Shown here piece after piece: positions 1 to 5,835 of a DNA stretch of 11,699 bases. The notes under the pieces were generated by a model. It was given only the letters and a program-made list of their open reading frames with translations, was not told the origin of the DNA and did no database searches. The stretch comes from an uncultured Pedobacter sp. GTDB taxonomy: Bacteria > Bacteroidota > Bacteroidia > Sphingobacteriales > Sphingobacteriaceae. The translations under genes were made by a program, and so were the position numbers. The DNA is taken from assembly GCF_946479715.1 (NCBI RefSeq), contig NZ_CAMLHF010000177.1, positions 1-11,699 of the forward strand, in the 5' to 3' direction. How positions within the stretch are numbered: the first letter of the stretch is position 1; each line of letters opens with the position of its first letter.

Positions 1-144
1 TTATACTGTTATAGTTGCATTTTCAATTCCGCTACCTCCGGTTTCTATTACCCTGCCTGAAACAGTCTGTGCAACACTTTGATTAATTACACTTAAAAGC
101 AAAAGAAAACTTAATGTGCAGACTTTGTAAAAAAATAATTTCAT
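1..144 (-). pseudogene. Truncated start of an exported protein with a carboxypeptidase-regulatory-like domain
   Basis: The frame starts at ATG 144 and reads 47 codons to a TAA at 3-1. Residues 1-26 form a good signal peptide: a lysine near the start, a leucine-rich core, then SVAQ. After it comes TVSGRVIETGGSGIENATI, which resembles the first strands of the CarboxypepD_reg-like beta-sandwich found at the N-terminus of SusC/TonB-dependent receptors and other Bacteroidota surface proteins. That domain normally has about 80 residues, so the stop falls inside it. Either the gene is broken by the TAA or only a small exported peptide is made. The window ends exactly at this stop, so whether the domain continues beyond it cannot be seen. 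Another in-frame ATG lies at 165 and one at 243, but 144 places the signal peptide correctly. Confidence 0.5.
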
Positions 145-153
145 ATAAATTTG
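124..153 (+). promoter_or_regulatory. Possible Bacteroidota promoter for the glyoxalase-family gene
   Basis: TTTG at 124-127 is followed after 18 nt by TAAATTTG at 146-153, a full match to TAnnTTTG. The predicted transcript start near 160 lies about 100 nt before ATG 262. The boxes overlap the start of the divergent minus-strand signal-peptide gene, so a chance match in AT-rich DNA remains possible. Confidence 0.3.
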
Positions 154-261
154 GTTGGTTTGCATAGAAGACACAACCAAATAAAAAAAGTTGCTTGTCC
201 ATAGCACCCAACGTCCTATCGATGATAAAAACTTTATATTCAAATAAACGTTATAGCTATT

Positions 262-627
262 ATGAGTACAGTTAAACCAATCTTAAGAATATTTGATTAT
301 GATAAAGCCATCGAGTTCTATATAAACTGGCTGGGCTTTAAAATCGATTGGGAGCACCCGAATCACCATGATGCCCCCATATACCTGGAGGTAACATTAA
401 GGGATATTACTTTAAACCTGTCCGAACATCATGGTGATGCAAGTCCTGGTTCTCACGTATCTATTGAGGACTTTAAAGGTCTTCGTGCTTATCATAAAGA
501 GCTAACTGCCAAGAATTATAAATATAACCATCCGGATTTGGAAGTACCCGAGTGGAATCCGAAAGCCATTACGGTAACTGTTTATGATCCTTTTGGTAAT
601 AGGATCACGTTCGCAGAAGAAGAATAA
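262..627 (+). CDS. Glyoxalase superfamily (bleomycin-resistance-like) protein
   Basis: This 121-residue cytoplasmic protein fits the single-domain VOC/glyoxalase fold. Its N-terminus (PILRIFDYDKAIEFYINWLGF, residues 6-26) is the usual first beta-alpha unit, the middle has EVTLRDITLNLSEHHGDASPG (residues 43-63), and the C-terminus has the family ending YDPFGNRITFAE (108-119). The length matches the small bleomycin-resistance/glyoxalase branch (Pfam Glyoxalase_7-like). Such proteins form dimers that bind a metal or sequester a hydrophobic ligand. Possible metal ligands include H56/H57 and the late acidic residues E119/E120. The substrate cannot be told from sequence, and drug resistance should not be assumed. 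ATG 262 gives the standard start. The gene stands alone, and its stop codon lies inside a small hairpin. Confidence 0.85.
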   Translation: MSTVKPILRIFDYDKAIEFYINWLGFKIDWEHPNHHDAPIYLEVTLRDITLNLSEHHGDASPGSHVSIEDFKGLRAYHKELTAKNYKYNHPDLEVPEWNPKAITVTVYDPFGNRITFAEEE

Positions 628-639
628 GGTTTTTATTCT
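621..639. terminator. AT-rich hairpin at the end of the glyoxalase gene
   Basis: AGAATAA (621-627) pairs perfectly with TTATTCT (633-639) around a five-base loop. It includes the stop codon and lies where the glyoxalase gene and the minus-strand gene remnant converge. The stem has only one G-C pair at each end, so it would be a weak terminator. Confidence 0.3.
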
Positions 640-698
640 AGATATTTATTGGGATATTAGAGCAACAACCCAAATGTCTTTAAAGCAAGTTATTGGAA

Positions 699-851
699 TC
701 AAGAAATTCCGAATGTGTAGGTCGGAAATCTAAAGACATAAAATAATTTTGAAAGCGTTAATACTGCCAAACTGCCTCCGCTTGTTCCTTCTTCTTCGGC
801 ACCTATAGCAACAAAACTAACAGCCGTTAAAATTCCAAGAACTGTCGCCAA
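699..851 (-). pseudogene. Remnant of a small Bacteroidota membrane-protein gene
   Basis: Reading the minus strand from 851 (a TTG codon) to a TGA at 701-699 gives 50 codons of convincing membrane-protein sequence. It has a hydrophobic first segment (TVLGILTAVSFVAIGAEE), a glycine/serine turn (EEGTSGGSLAVLTLSKLF), then YVFRFPTYTF, where it stops. From memory this resembles short multi-helix Bacteroidota proteins that continue with more membrane helices after an FRFPTHT-like motif; no search was run. There is no ATG: an in-frame TAG lies four codons upstream of the TTG, so the normal N-terminus appears lost as well as the C-terminus. The remnant begins directly beside repeat A (859-925), which in its second copy lies just upstream of an intact lipoprotein gene. 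This is best read as a decayed gene left at a repeat junction. Confidence 0.55.
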
Positions 852-858
852 TGGACCC

Positions 859-925
859 TTCTAATTAAGAGGTTTTACGCAACCTACAAAATTTCATATT
901 AAACGCTACTTTGAAAGTGAGGGCT
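859..925 (-). repeat. Repeat A, copy 1
   Basis: About 67 bp, nearly identical to 8451-8515. The differences are one C/T and one G/A change, one extra A, and a 3-bp gap. It contains an AGGTT...AACCT hairpin (5-bp stem, 6-nt loop) whose only change between copies lies in the loop, and the palindrome ACTTTGAAAGT. It begins 3 nt past the XRE gene's stop and ends at the truncated membrane-protein gene. In both copies it sits immediately upstream of a minus-strand reading frame, so a promoter or leader role is inferred. Confidence 0.8.
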
Positions 926-928
926 ATC

Positions 929-1129
929 TCAATCTCCTTCTTCCAATTCAAACACCTGTTCTACAGAAACTCCGAAGATAGCGGCAATCTTCAAAGCCAG
1001 CACAGTTGATGGGATATATTTGCCAGATTCCATGGTGTTAATGGTTTGCCTTGATACATTTACTAAACCAGCTAATTCGGCTTGAGTTATATTTTTTATT
1101 GCCCGTTGGACTCGTATTGAATTTTTCAT
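929..1129 (-). CDS. XRE-family (YgzD-like) small DNA-binding regulator
   Basis: The product is a 66-residue protein that is almost entirely one helix-turn-helix domain. The N-terminal IRVQRAIKNITQAELAGLV is helix 1 plus the start of helix 2. NVSRQTINTMESGKYIPST is the recognition helix with the S-R-Q-T-I signature, and LALKIAAIFGVSVEQVF is the closing helix pair. It matches the short Cro/CI-type regulators of the YgzD type. ATG 1129 is preferred over the TTG at 1135, which lies directly against the stop of the upstream gene. It is the second gene of an operon with the membrane protein at 1136-1585 (6-nt gap). In such pairs the regulator usually controls its own operon; that role is inferred. 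No ligand or sensor domain is present. Confidence 0.9.
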   Translation of the reverse strand: MKNSIRVQRAIKNITQAELAGLVNVSRQTINTMESGKYIPSTVLALKIAAIFGVSVEQVFELEEGD

Positions 1130-1135
1130 AGCCAA

Positions 1136-1585
1136 TTAATAGTCTTCACTATTTTTTAAGTTTTTATTCAACAAATACAAGCTGTAGTTGAACTTTATAA
1201 TGTAAACAAGCAAAAGCGTAACTACATTATAAGTAACTATAAACACAAACCCAAGACCATAAGATGTGAAATTCAAAATTAATAAGATCGCATAGCTTAT
1301 CAGGACTGCCCATTTCCACGATTCTAATCTAATTTTGCTTATTAGTTCATCTTCGTTAATGTGCCGAGCGAACGAAACCATAAGTAAACCAATTATGACA
1401 CCCGAAAATGCAAGTTCATTAGTTAAATTGTAGTCAGCAGATCCACCTTCATTAGGAAAATAGATTTGAAAACCGGGTATGTTGTACCCGTAAGATTCCG
1501 TGAGAATACCTAACGCCAAGAAAAGCAAAAATGTAACCCAACCGATGAGGCGAAACTTTGCAGGAAGAAGAAATTGATTTTTCAT
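1136..1585 (-). CDS. Four-helix membrane protein paired with an XRE regulator
   Basis: This 149-residue protein has four likely transmembrane helices at about residues 12-29, 57-73, 91-110 and 111-131. A polar loop (30-56) holds GYNIPGFQIYFPNEGG, and a charged stretch (RHINEDELISKIRLESWKW, about 74-92) lies between helices 2 and 3. The tail is short and polar. The opening MKNQFLLPAKFRLIGW is the kind seen in Bacteroidota inner-membrane proteins encoded beside small XRE regulators. No catalytic motif is visible, so its biochemical role is unknown; it might act as a sensor or stress-responsive partner of the regulator (inference). It is the first gene of the operon and has a well-formed promoter 20-50 bases upstream. 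Confidence 0.8.
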   Translation of the reverse strand: MKNQFLLPAKFRLIGWVTFLLFLALGILTESYGYNIPGFQIYFPNEGGSADYNLTNELAFSGVIIGLLMVSFARHINEDELISKIRLESWKWAVLISYAILLILNFTSYGLGFVFIVTYNVVTLLLVYIIKFNYSLYLLNKNLKNSEDY

Positions 1586-1607
1586 ATTTATATCTAGTTT
1601 GCTTGAT

Positions 1608-1639
1608 CAAATGTAAAATGTATTTTTCAATATGTCAAA
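1608..1639 (-). promoter_or_regulatory. Bacteroidota promoter of the membrane protein/XRE operon
   Basis: On the minus strand TTTG (1639-1636) is followed after 20 nt by TACATTTG (1615-1608), matching both boxes of the Bacteroidota consensus at normal spacing. The predicted transcript start near 1601 gives a leader of about 16 nt before ATG 1585. Confidence 0.6.
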
Positions 1640-1667
1640 TATATTTTACTAAATATACTATGTAAAT

Positions 1668-1724
1668 CATTTCAAAAAATACAGTATATTTAAAAATACC
1701 GCTCAATCAACCAAAGTATGAAAA
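1668..1724 (+). repeat. Repeat B, copy 1
   Basis: 57 bp, matching 8632-8687 with three substitutions and one 1-bp gap. It ends on the start codon and first lysine codon of the secreted-protein gene. It contains TATATTTA (1685-1692), close to the TAnnTTTG box at a plausible distance from ATG 1718. Beyond the start codon the two copies' genes show no visible similarity, so the repeat covers the upstream region only. Confidence 0.8.
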
Positions 1725-2269
1725 CCATATTCATAACCCTTCTCACAATATGCATAGTACATTTCGCGTATTCACAAAATCCTGAATCAATAGCACATCT
1801 TGATTCCATTGTAATTACTAAGATTAAGAAACAAATACCACAAAGTGATCTCTTAAAAATTGGCGTTATAAAAGTTTTAGGCAAACATCTAGATATTAAA
1901 CTTTTGCTAAATACGCCTAAAAATATCAGTTATATAATGTCTGCAAGTGTAGTAATAAATATGAATGGAGAAATTGATACAGTTTACTTTTCAGAAAAAA
2001 TGTCTGATGATTTAAAAAAGATAATAAAACCAGGACCTGAATTAATCAGTAAACTTAAGAATATACCAAAAAGGTTTCCTGATTTCAGAGGAAAAATAGC
2101 TGTATTTCCAATTTTATTTAAGAGATCAGAAGATGCTTCTTTAGACTATCGCAGCTTTTTTGAAACCAGTTTTGAAGGTTTGTGGCCTGCCTTTGATTAT
2201 AAAGATCAAAAGAAGCAGATAGTTTTGCTATCGCCGTATATTAATCGCTTTAGTATCATATATAACTAA
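1718..2269 (+). CDS. Secreted protein of unknown function, faintly TonB_C-like
   Basis: The protein has 183 residues. Residues 1-19 form a signal peptide (MKTIFITLLTICIVHFAYS), likely cut before Q20, so the mature protein is periplasmic or secreted. Residues 76-137 run ASVVINMNGEIDTVYF..., then a helix-like stretch, then FPDFRGKIAVFPILFKR. That layout (strand, N-G-x-I turn, strand, helix, FPDF-x-GK, strand with P-I-x-F) resembles the TonB C-terminal-like beta-alpha-beta fold of many Bacteroidota periplasmic proteins. This is a fold-level guess. The TonB membrane helix and proline-rich linker are missing. The start at 1718 follows repeat B, and the small membrane-protein gene follows directly. 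Confidence 0.75.
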   Translation: MKTIFITLLTICIVHFAYSQNPESIAHLDSIVITKIKKQIPQSDLLKIGVIKVLGKHLDIKLLLNTPKNISYIMSASVVINMNGEIDTVYFSEKMSDDLKKIIKPGPELISKLKNIPKRFPDFRGKIAVFPILFKRSEDASLDYRSFFETSFEGLWPAFDYKDQKKQIVLLSPYINRFSIIYN

Positions 2270-2300
2270 TAACCGTTTAAAATATTTTTTAATAGGGGGT

Positions 2301-2528
2301 TTGTGTTTCGCATTAATGTCTGCACTACCATTACTATGGAATCATTTCTCATTTGTAGAATTAGGCTTTCCATTCCCTTATTTGCAAAAAAAGACTTTCG
2401 AGGGGGTAGAGGGAAGTGCTTTCATAATCTCTTTTATATCAATAAATTTATTATATGATTTAGCCATCGTAGCGATTTTTGTTTGGATACTCACTTATCT
2501 CAAAACAACTATTAAAAATTATAGTTAA
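2301..2528 (+). CDS. Small membrane protein with an uncertain or lost start
   Basis: The frame ends with TAA at 2528. From the TTG at 2301 it encodes 75 residues: a hydrophobic start, the motif FSFVELGFPFPYLQKK (16-31), an acidic turn, and a C-terminal membrane helix (about 48-67) followed by a basic tail. The nearest ATG is 2316. Both starts seem too late, because the frame is open upstream to 2223 and reads NNRLKYFLIGGLCFALMS, a natural basic-plus-hydrophobic N-terminus that begins just after the preceding gene's stop. No ATG or GTG occurs in that extension. Either translation starts at a rare codon, it is coupled to the upstream gene, or the start codon has mutated and this is a recent pseudogene. 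A run of five Gs lies just before the TTG. Function unknown. Confidence 0.55.
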   Translation: MCFALMSALPLLWNHFSFVELGFPFPYLQKKTFEGVEGSAFIISFISINLLYDLAIVAIFVWILTYLKTTIKNYS

Positions 2529-2567
2529 ATTTTTCACCTACAAGCTCTTTTCCCAACTATTCTCTAC

Positions 2568-3008
2568 TCATCTCAACGTTAATTTAAAGTCAGACGGTCG
2601 GGTAGGAGTGAACATTAAAACCTTTCTTGTCTGAGACTCAGGATTAAACAATGATTTCCCTAATACAGTAACATCTTTATCACTGAAATTGCCTGATTTC
2701 CCCTCCCATTGCCAAAACCGCTGAGCTTCATAATCAATACATAAGCTTCCTAAATAATACTTCTCAAAGTCTTGTCCCCAATTGATAATAAAACGATCAG
2801 ATTTCCACTCTTCCTTCAAGATCTCCTCCCGTTCAAGCATTTCCCAATAAGCAGCGTCCCTAAGGTCGGCGTAAAAGTATAATACTCCTATATCATGTTC
2901 ACCTGTTTTAATATCAGGCTCTACTTTAGATTGCAATAGAAAAGGACTAACAAAAACCTCGCGAACTCCGGTTTTTGTTTTAATGGTAATGATGTAAGAG
3001 TTAAGCAT
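2568..3008 (-). CDS. Protein of unknown family
   Basis: This is a 146-residue protein with no signal peptide or membrane helix, so it is probably cytoplasmic. It opens with two beta-like strands (YIITIKTKTGVREVFVSPFLL). A helix rich in Glu/Lys and aromatics follows (DAAYWEMLEREEILKEEW, about 51-68), then an aromatic-rich section (FIINWGQDFEKYYLG; AQRFWQWEGKSGNF). No nucleotide-binding or catalytic motif is recognised. ATG 3008 is the only good start. The thioredoxin-like gene upstream on the same strand ends 85 bases away, and a small inverted repeat (GTTATC/GATAAC, 3011-3034) lies in its leader. Codon use looks coding throughout. Confidence 0.7.
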   Translation of the reverse strand: MLNSYIITIKTKTGVREVFVSPFLLQSKVEPDIKTGEHDIGVLYFYADLRDAAYWEMLEREEILKEEWKSDRFIINWGQDFEKYYLGSLCIDYEAQRFWQWEGKSGNFSDKDVTVLGKSLFNPESQTRKVLMFTPTRPSDFKLTLR

Positions 3009-3093
3009 GGGTTATCGATTTGGGAGTTGATAACTGAATATAAGAATAATAAACAATATACTAATTAAACCATGACGCATGATTTTTGAATAA

Positions 3094-4308
3094 CTATTTC
3101 ATATGTTCTTCAATCTTATTCTTTAACTCTAACACATCAGGACTTCCACTAAATCCCACTTTTCGATATAAGATTACTCCATTTTTGTCAATCAAAATAG
3201 TAGTGGGTAAAGCGTCAATAGCGAATTTCAAACTTAAAGACTGTTCTTTTTCACTTGTGTGCGCATCACTCATTAAAATATTAGTCCATCCACCTATGCC
3301 ATCTTTTTTTATTGCTTCCTTCCAATAATCCCTATTACCATCACTGGAAATACTGATTAATTCCAGTCCCTTGTCTTTAAACTCTTCATGTAGCTTCTTT
3401 AAGTAAGGAGCCTGTTCATGACACGGGCCACACCAAGAGGCCCAAAAATCTAACAATACAAATGATTTGTTTTTGAACTGGTTAAGTTCAATGGTTTTTC
3501 CATTGATATCTTTAGCCGAAAAATTGAGTGCTTTGTTTCCTACAACAGAGGCCTCTTTTGATTTAATCTGTTTATCTACCTGTTTACCCCAAATACTTAC
3601 CTGAACTTTTGGGTCCAAATTGTAATAAAGTTGCTTACAAGACGTAACATCATAACCACCAAGGAAGAAAAGAGCATACGCACTTAAAAAGGATTGAGGG
3701 TGGGTTTTTATAAAATTATAATTACCAATATTATATTCTTTCTTTAGTGCATCGGCTTTTTCACTTAATTCATTTAGTTTTTGCTTTAAAGCTGTTGAAT
3801 CGTCTGTCGTTTTCAATAACTCTGTAATTTTTGCCCATTCTATATTAATTGAATGAAGACCTATAGATATATATTCCTGGCTCTTGTTTAGTTCTTGTAA
3901 CTCAGTTTGAGTTTGAGATCCAGTCATTTGAAGATGTTGAAAATCTCCTTCTGTTACTTTTAGAAACATATTAGCAGGCTCCAGAAATATAGTAGTTGTT
4001 CCTGGTCCCTCCATTAAAGTAGATTTAACATCACCTATAAACCTTGCATTTACAGGTTCACTAATATTCCCGGTAAACTCAAACCTACCTTGCTTTAAAA
4101 CCACTGTATCTTTGACATATTTCCATGACTTATCCAGATACTTCAATACAATAATCCCAGTATCCCGGCCTATCAATTTTCCACTAAGCGTGAATTTATC
4201 GCTTACTGCTGTTTTCTGGCCAAAGGCATTGACAGTCAAAAAACAAATTATCAATAAGATAATAAGCCTAAAATACTTACTTAATACGGATTTAAAATTG
4301 GTGAGCAT
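3094..4308 (-). CDS. TlpA-type thiol-disulfide oxidoreductase with N-terminal DUF4369
   Basis: This 404-residue exported protein has a signal peptide at 1-30 (ending NAFG before Q31). A DUF4369-like beta domain spans about 38-125 (FTLSGKLIGRDTGIIVLKYL ... GRFEFTG). A helical, partly coiled-coil stretch spans about 133-205, and a redoxin/TlpA thioredoxin domain spans about 253-402. The thioredoxin domain has FWASWCGPC with catalytic cysteines C293 and C296 and the cis-proline motif ALPTT (P368). The domain order and length are typical of Bacteroidota periplasmic redoxins, which reduce or shuffle disulfides in exported proteins. The specific partner is unknown. C224, and C22 within the signal peptide, are the only other cysteines. 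No lipobox is seen. All key residues are present, so it should be active. Confidence 0.93.
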   Translation of the reverse strand: MLTNFKSVLSKYFRLIILLIICFLTVNAFGQKTAVSDKFTLSGKLIGRDTGIIVLKYLDKSWKYVKDTVVLKQGRFEFTGNISEPVNARFIGDVKSTLMEGPGTTTIFLEPANMFLKVTEGDFQHLQMTGSQTQTELQELNKSQEYISIGLHSINIEWAKITELLKTTDDSTALKQKLNELSEKADALKKEYNIGNYNFIKTHPQSFLSAYALFFLGGYDVTSCKQLYYNLDPKVQVSIWGKQVDKQIKSKEASVVGNKALNFSAKDINGKTIELNQFKNKSFVLLDFWASWCGPCHEQAPYLKKLHEEFKDKGLELISISSDGNRDYWKEAIKKDGIGGWTNILMSDAHTSEKEQSLSLKFAIDALPTTILIDKNGVILYRKVGFSGSPDVLELKNKIEEHMK

Positions 4309-4381
4309 AGAGCGTGCTTTAGTTCAAAATACTATTTGGTTGTTACAAGTTATGAATTTTTATTATTTAACGGCGAACCGC

Positions 4382-4406
4382 TATCTTAGTTTCTCCTTCG
4401 AAACTA
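4382..4406 (+). promoter_or_regulatory. Weak promoter box and hairpin before the three-helix membrane protein
   Basis: TATCTTAG (4382-4389) matches the Bacteroidota -7 box at seven of eight positions, about 85 nt before ATG 4474. It overlaps a perfect 7-bp inverted repeat, TAGTTTC/GAAACTA (4387-4393 and 4400-4406, six-base loop). No good -33 box is present (TTTT near 4357). It could serve the plus-strand gene; the hairpin may be an operator. Confidence 0.3.
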
Positions 4407-4473
4407 TGGAGGTGATATTTTGATATGGATGGATAAAATTGATAAAAAAAAATAATTCTATTAAAAAAACCAA

Positions 4474-4914
4474 ATGAAGGAATTAGTAACAAAGCTATTG
4501 AAGTCCAAATTGAAAAATAATACTAATAATTCTACGAGATCCACAGGAACTGCGGTATTATTAAGCGATGTAATTAAAAGCAAAACAGAATGGGGATACC
4601 TTATCCTTTTTGTCTTGCTTGCAGTTACTGTTTCTACACTTCTGTATATTCTAATAATACCACTAGCGTTTTGGCACCTTTACGGGGAAGGTGCTGAATC
4701 AGATAGGATAGGAAGTTTACCATTAAGTATTTTCATAGGCGAATGGCTTCCTTTATTTGTTGTTCTAGCTATATTTGTATTTAACGTTTTTAGAAACATT
4801 CAACAGTTGAAATTGCGCAGAGCCAAATCACATTTGCTTGCGGCAATCATTATCATAGGGCTATATTTACTACGTGTACCAATCCTAGATGTTGCGTTTG
4901 ATCTTTTTCAATGA
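4474..4914 (+). CDS. Three-helix inner-membrane protein of unknown function
   Basis: The protein has 146 residues. Residues 1-38 are basic and polar (MKELVTKLLKSKLK, then an Asn/Thr-rich stretch), with no signal peptide. Transmembrane helices lie at about 41-66, 87-107 and 120-135, and a short acidic loop (GEGAESDRIG, 71-80) separates the first two. A basic segment (NIQQLKLRRAKSH) precedes the last helix, which suggests that loop is cytoplasmic. No catalytic motif or known family is recognised. It is a single-gene unit: the TlpA-like gene runs the other way upstream, and a repeat-containing spacer follows. ATG 4474 is the only start before the hydrophobic part. Confidence 0.75.
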   Translation: MKELVTKLLKSKLKNNTNNSTRSTGTAVLLSDVIKSKTEWGYLILFVLLAVTVSTLLYILIIPLAFWHLYGEGAESDRIGSLPLSIFIGEWLPLFVVLAIFVFNVFRNIQQLKLRRAKSHLLAAIIIIGLYLLRVPILDVAFDLFQ

Positions 4915-5072
4915 TATAATATTGGTGTTAATTGCAATTAAAGTATGATGGGTTTAATTTCTTCTGTTTGTTTAATATTTATTGGTATAATGACAAAGTA
5001 CTCAACGATGAGCGATGGATGGAATTCTTTTTCTGGAGGCTCAGCTTGCCCAAATATCCCGACTAGCACCCC

Positions 5073-5165
5073 GTCATCTCGACGATAGGAGAGATCTTCT
5101 GACCATAAAGTAGTTGTGAAACAAATGAGCATAATAAGAGATTACACACATTCGTTCGAAATGAC
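5073..5165. repeat. GTCAT...ATGAC palindromic interspersed repeat
   Basis: The left end reads GTCATCTCGACGATAGGAGA. The right end, reverse-complemented, reads GTCATTTCGAACGAATG and continues with AATCTCTT against AGATCTT, so the 93-bp unit is a long imperfect inverted repeat. Elements with GTCATTTCGA-type ends are known as multicopy non-coding repeats in many Bacteroidota genomes (recalled, not searched). It lies in the 277-base gap between the three-helix membrane protein and the nucleotidyltransferase, and its right arm overlaps that gene's promoter. Confidence 0.65.
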
Positions 5166-5187
5166 AATAATGCATTTAGTAACTTTG
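5155..5187 (+). promoter_or_regulatory. Promoter of the nucleotidyltransferase gene
   Basis: TAACTTTG (5180-5187) is a perfect TAnnTTTG box, with TTCG (5155-5158) 21 nt upstream as a near-match to the TTTG box. The box ends only 4 nt before ATG 5192, so the predicted transcript start falls on or next to the start codon. That means either a leaderless message or a start at ATG 5228. Confidence 0.5.
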
Positions 5188-5191
5188 TATT

Positions 5192-5503
5192 ATGCAAGCT
5201 GCAGTTCAGAATAAACAAGCATTAATAATGCTGCTTAAGGCCAATAGGCAGAAGCTAAAATCTTATGGAGTTTTGAGCTTGTGCATATTTGGCTCGTTTA
5301 TTACCGGGAAATTCAATGCGGAGAGTGATGTTGATCTTTTAATCGATTTTGACCCAGGTCAAAAAAGCTACGACAATTTTATGGATTTGTCTTTTTTCTT
5401 AGAAGACATATTGGGCAGAAGAGTAGAGCTAGTAACTCCACAATCTCTAAGTAAACATATAGGCCCAAATATCCTAAAACAAGCCGAGCATGTTGCCTTC
5501 TAA
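5192..5503 (+). CDS. MNT-type minimal nucleotidyltransferase (antitoxin-like)
   Basis: This 103-residue protein is a complete minimal nucleotidyltransferase domain. The signature is IFGSFITGKFNAESDVDLLI (residues 32-51), giving G34-S35 and the metal-binding pair D46/D48. The third acidic position is E79 in GRRVELVTPQSL, where D or E is normal. Proteins of this family usually pair with a HEPN-domain toxin and inactivate it by adding AMP to a tyrosine. Here no HEPN gene is adjacent: downstream is a convergent small membrane-protein gene 10 bases away, and upstream is a palindromic repeat. It is therefore an orphan, a remnant of a toxin-antitoxin pair, or an enzyme acting on an unlinked partner. 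ATG 5192 gives a near-leaderless message; ATG 5228 (91 residues) would also keep the whole domain. Confidence 0.88.
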   Translation: MQAAVQNKQALIMLLKANRQKLKSYGVLSLCIFGSFITGKFNAESDVDLLIDFDPGQKSYDNFMDLSFFLEDILGRRVELVTPQSLSKHIGPNILKQAEHVAF

Positions 5504-5513
5504 TCTTTAACAG

Positions 5514-5714
5514 CTAAACCTGTCTTCTTAATCTTGTAGGTTTTAAATAATATATAATAATAAATGCAATCAATGGGGTAAGGAAAAGCCCAAGCAAAAT
5601 AGCACCACCAAAACCTATTCGGGTGTCTCTACCATGACGCCCTAATGCCCATAGCATAGCAATAGCAACTAGAATTAAAACAATTTCACCAGTACCGAGA
5701 GAAGCGAGTAACAT
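5514..5714 (-). CDS. Small two-helix membrane protein
   Basis: This 66-residue protein has membrane helices at about 9-24 (GEIVLILVAIAMLWAL) and 36-57. A basic loop with GRHGRDTRIGFGGAI joins them, and the tail is basic (LKPTRLRRQV). The loop-plus-second-helix pattern resembles small Bacteroidota membrane proteins with a GRHRKIGFGWSLF-type motif followed by a P-x-I-x-F helix (from memory). It has no known function. It converges with the nucleotidyltransferase gene. ATG 5714 is the natural start. Confidence 0.65.
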   Translation of the reverse strand: MLLASLGTGEIVLILVAIAMLWALGRHGRDTRIGFGGAILLGLFLTPLIAFIIIYYLKPTRLRRQV

Positions 5715-5765
5715 ATATTTAAAATTTAGATTTAAACTTACTAAAATAACCCGGATTCACTTTCA

Positions 5766-5801
5766 AATCACTAGACTATTACTAATCATTAGACTGTTAA
5801 A
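5766..5801. repeat. Two tandem 18-bp units upstream of divergent-facing genes
   Basis: Units at 5766-5783 and 5784-5801 share AATCA, TAGACT and TTA at the same places (14 of 18 positions). They lie in the 120-base gap between the two-helix membrane-protein gene and the end of the serine-hydrolase gene, 50-90 bases upstream of ATG 5714. This could be a paired operator or a chance duplication. Confidence 0.35.
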
Positions 5802-5835
5802 TGCGCAAGTTATACTCAGTATATTATCAATTTTA

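Noticed and set aside
859..925. Repeat A as the end of an insertion sequence
   Set aside because: No transposase, no matching inverted terminal partner and no target-site duplication were found near either copy.
1637..1646. AAATATATTT palindrome as the XRE operator
   Set aside because: It overlaps the -33 box and is perfect, but such AT-only palindromes are expected by chance in this DNA.
4938..5132. 64-residue minus-strand frame
   Set aside because: Its first third is read through the palindromic repeat, giving low-quality sequence (SEDLSYRRDDG) of the kind seen when such repeats are translated; no signal peptide, domain or promoter supports it.
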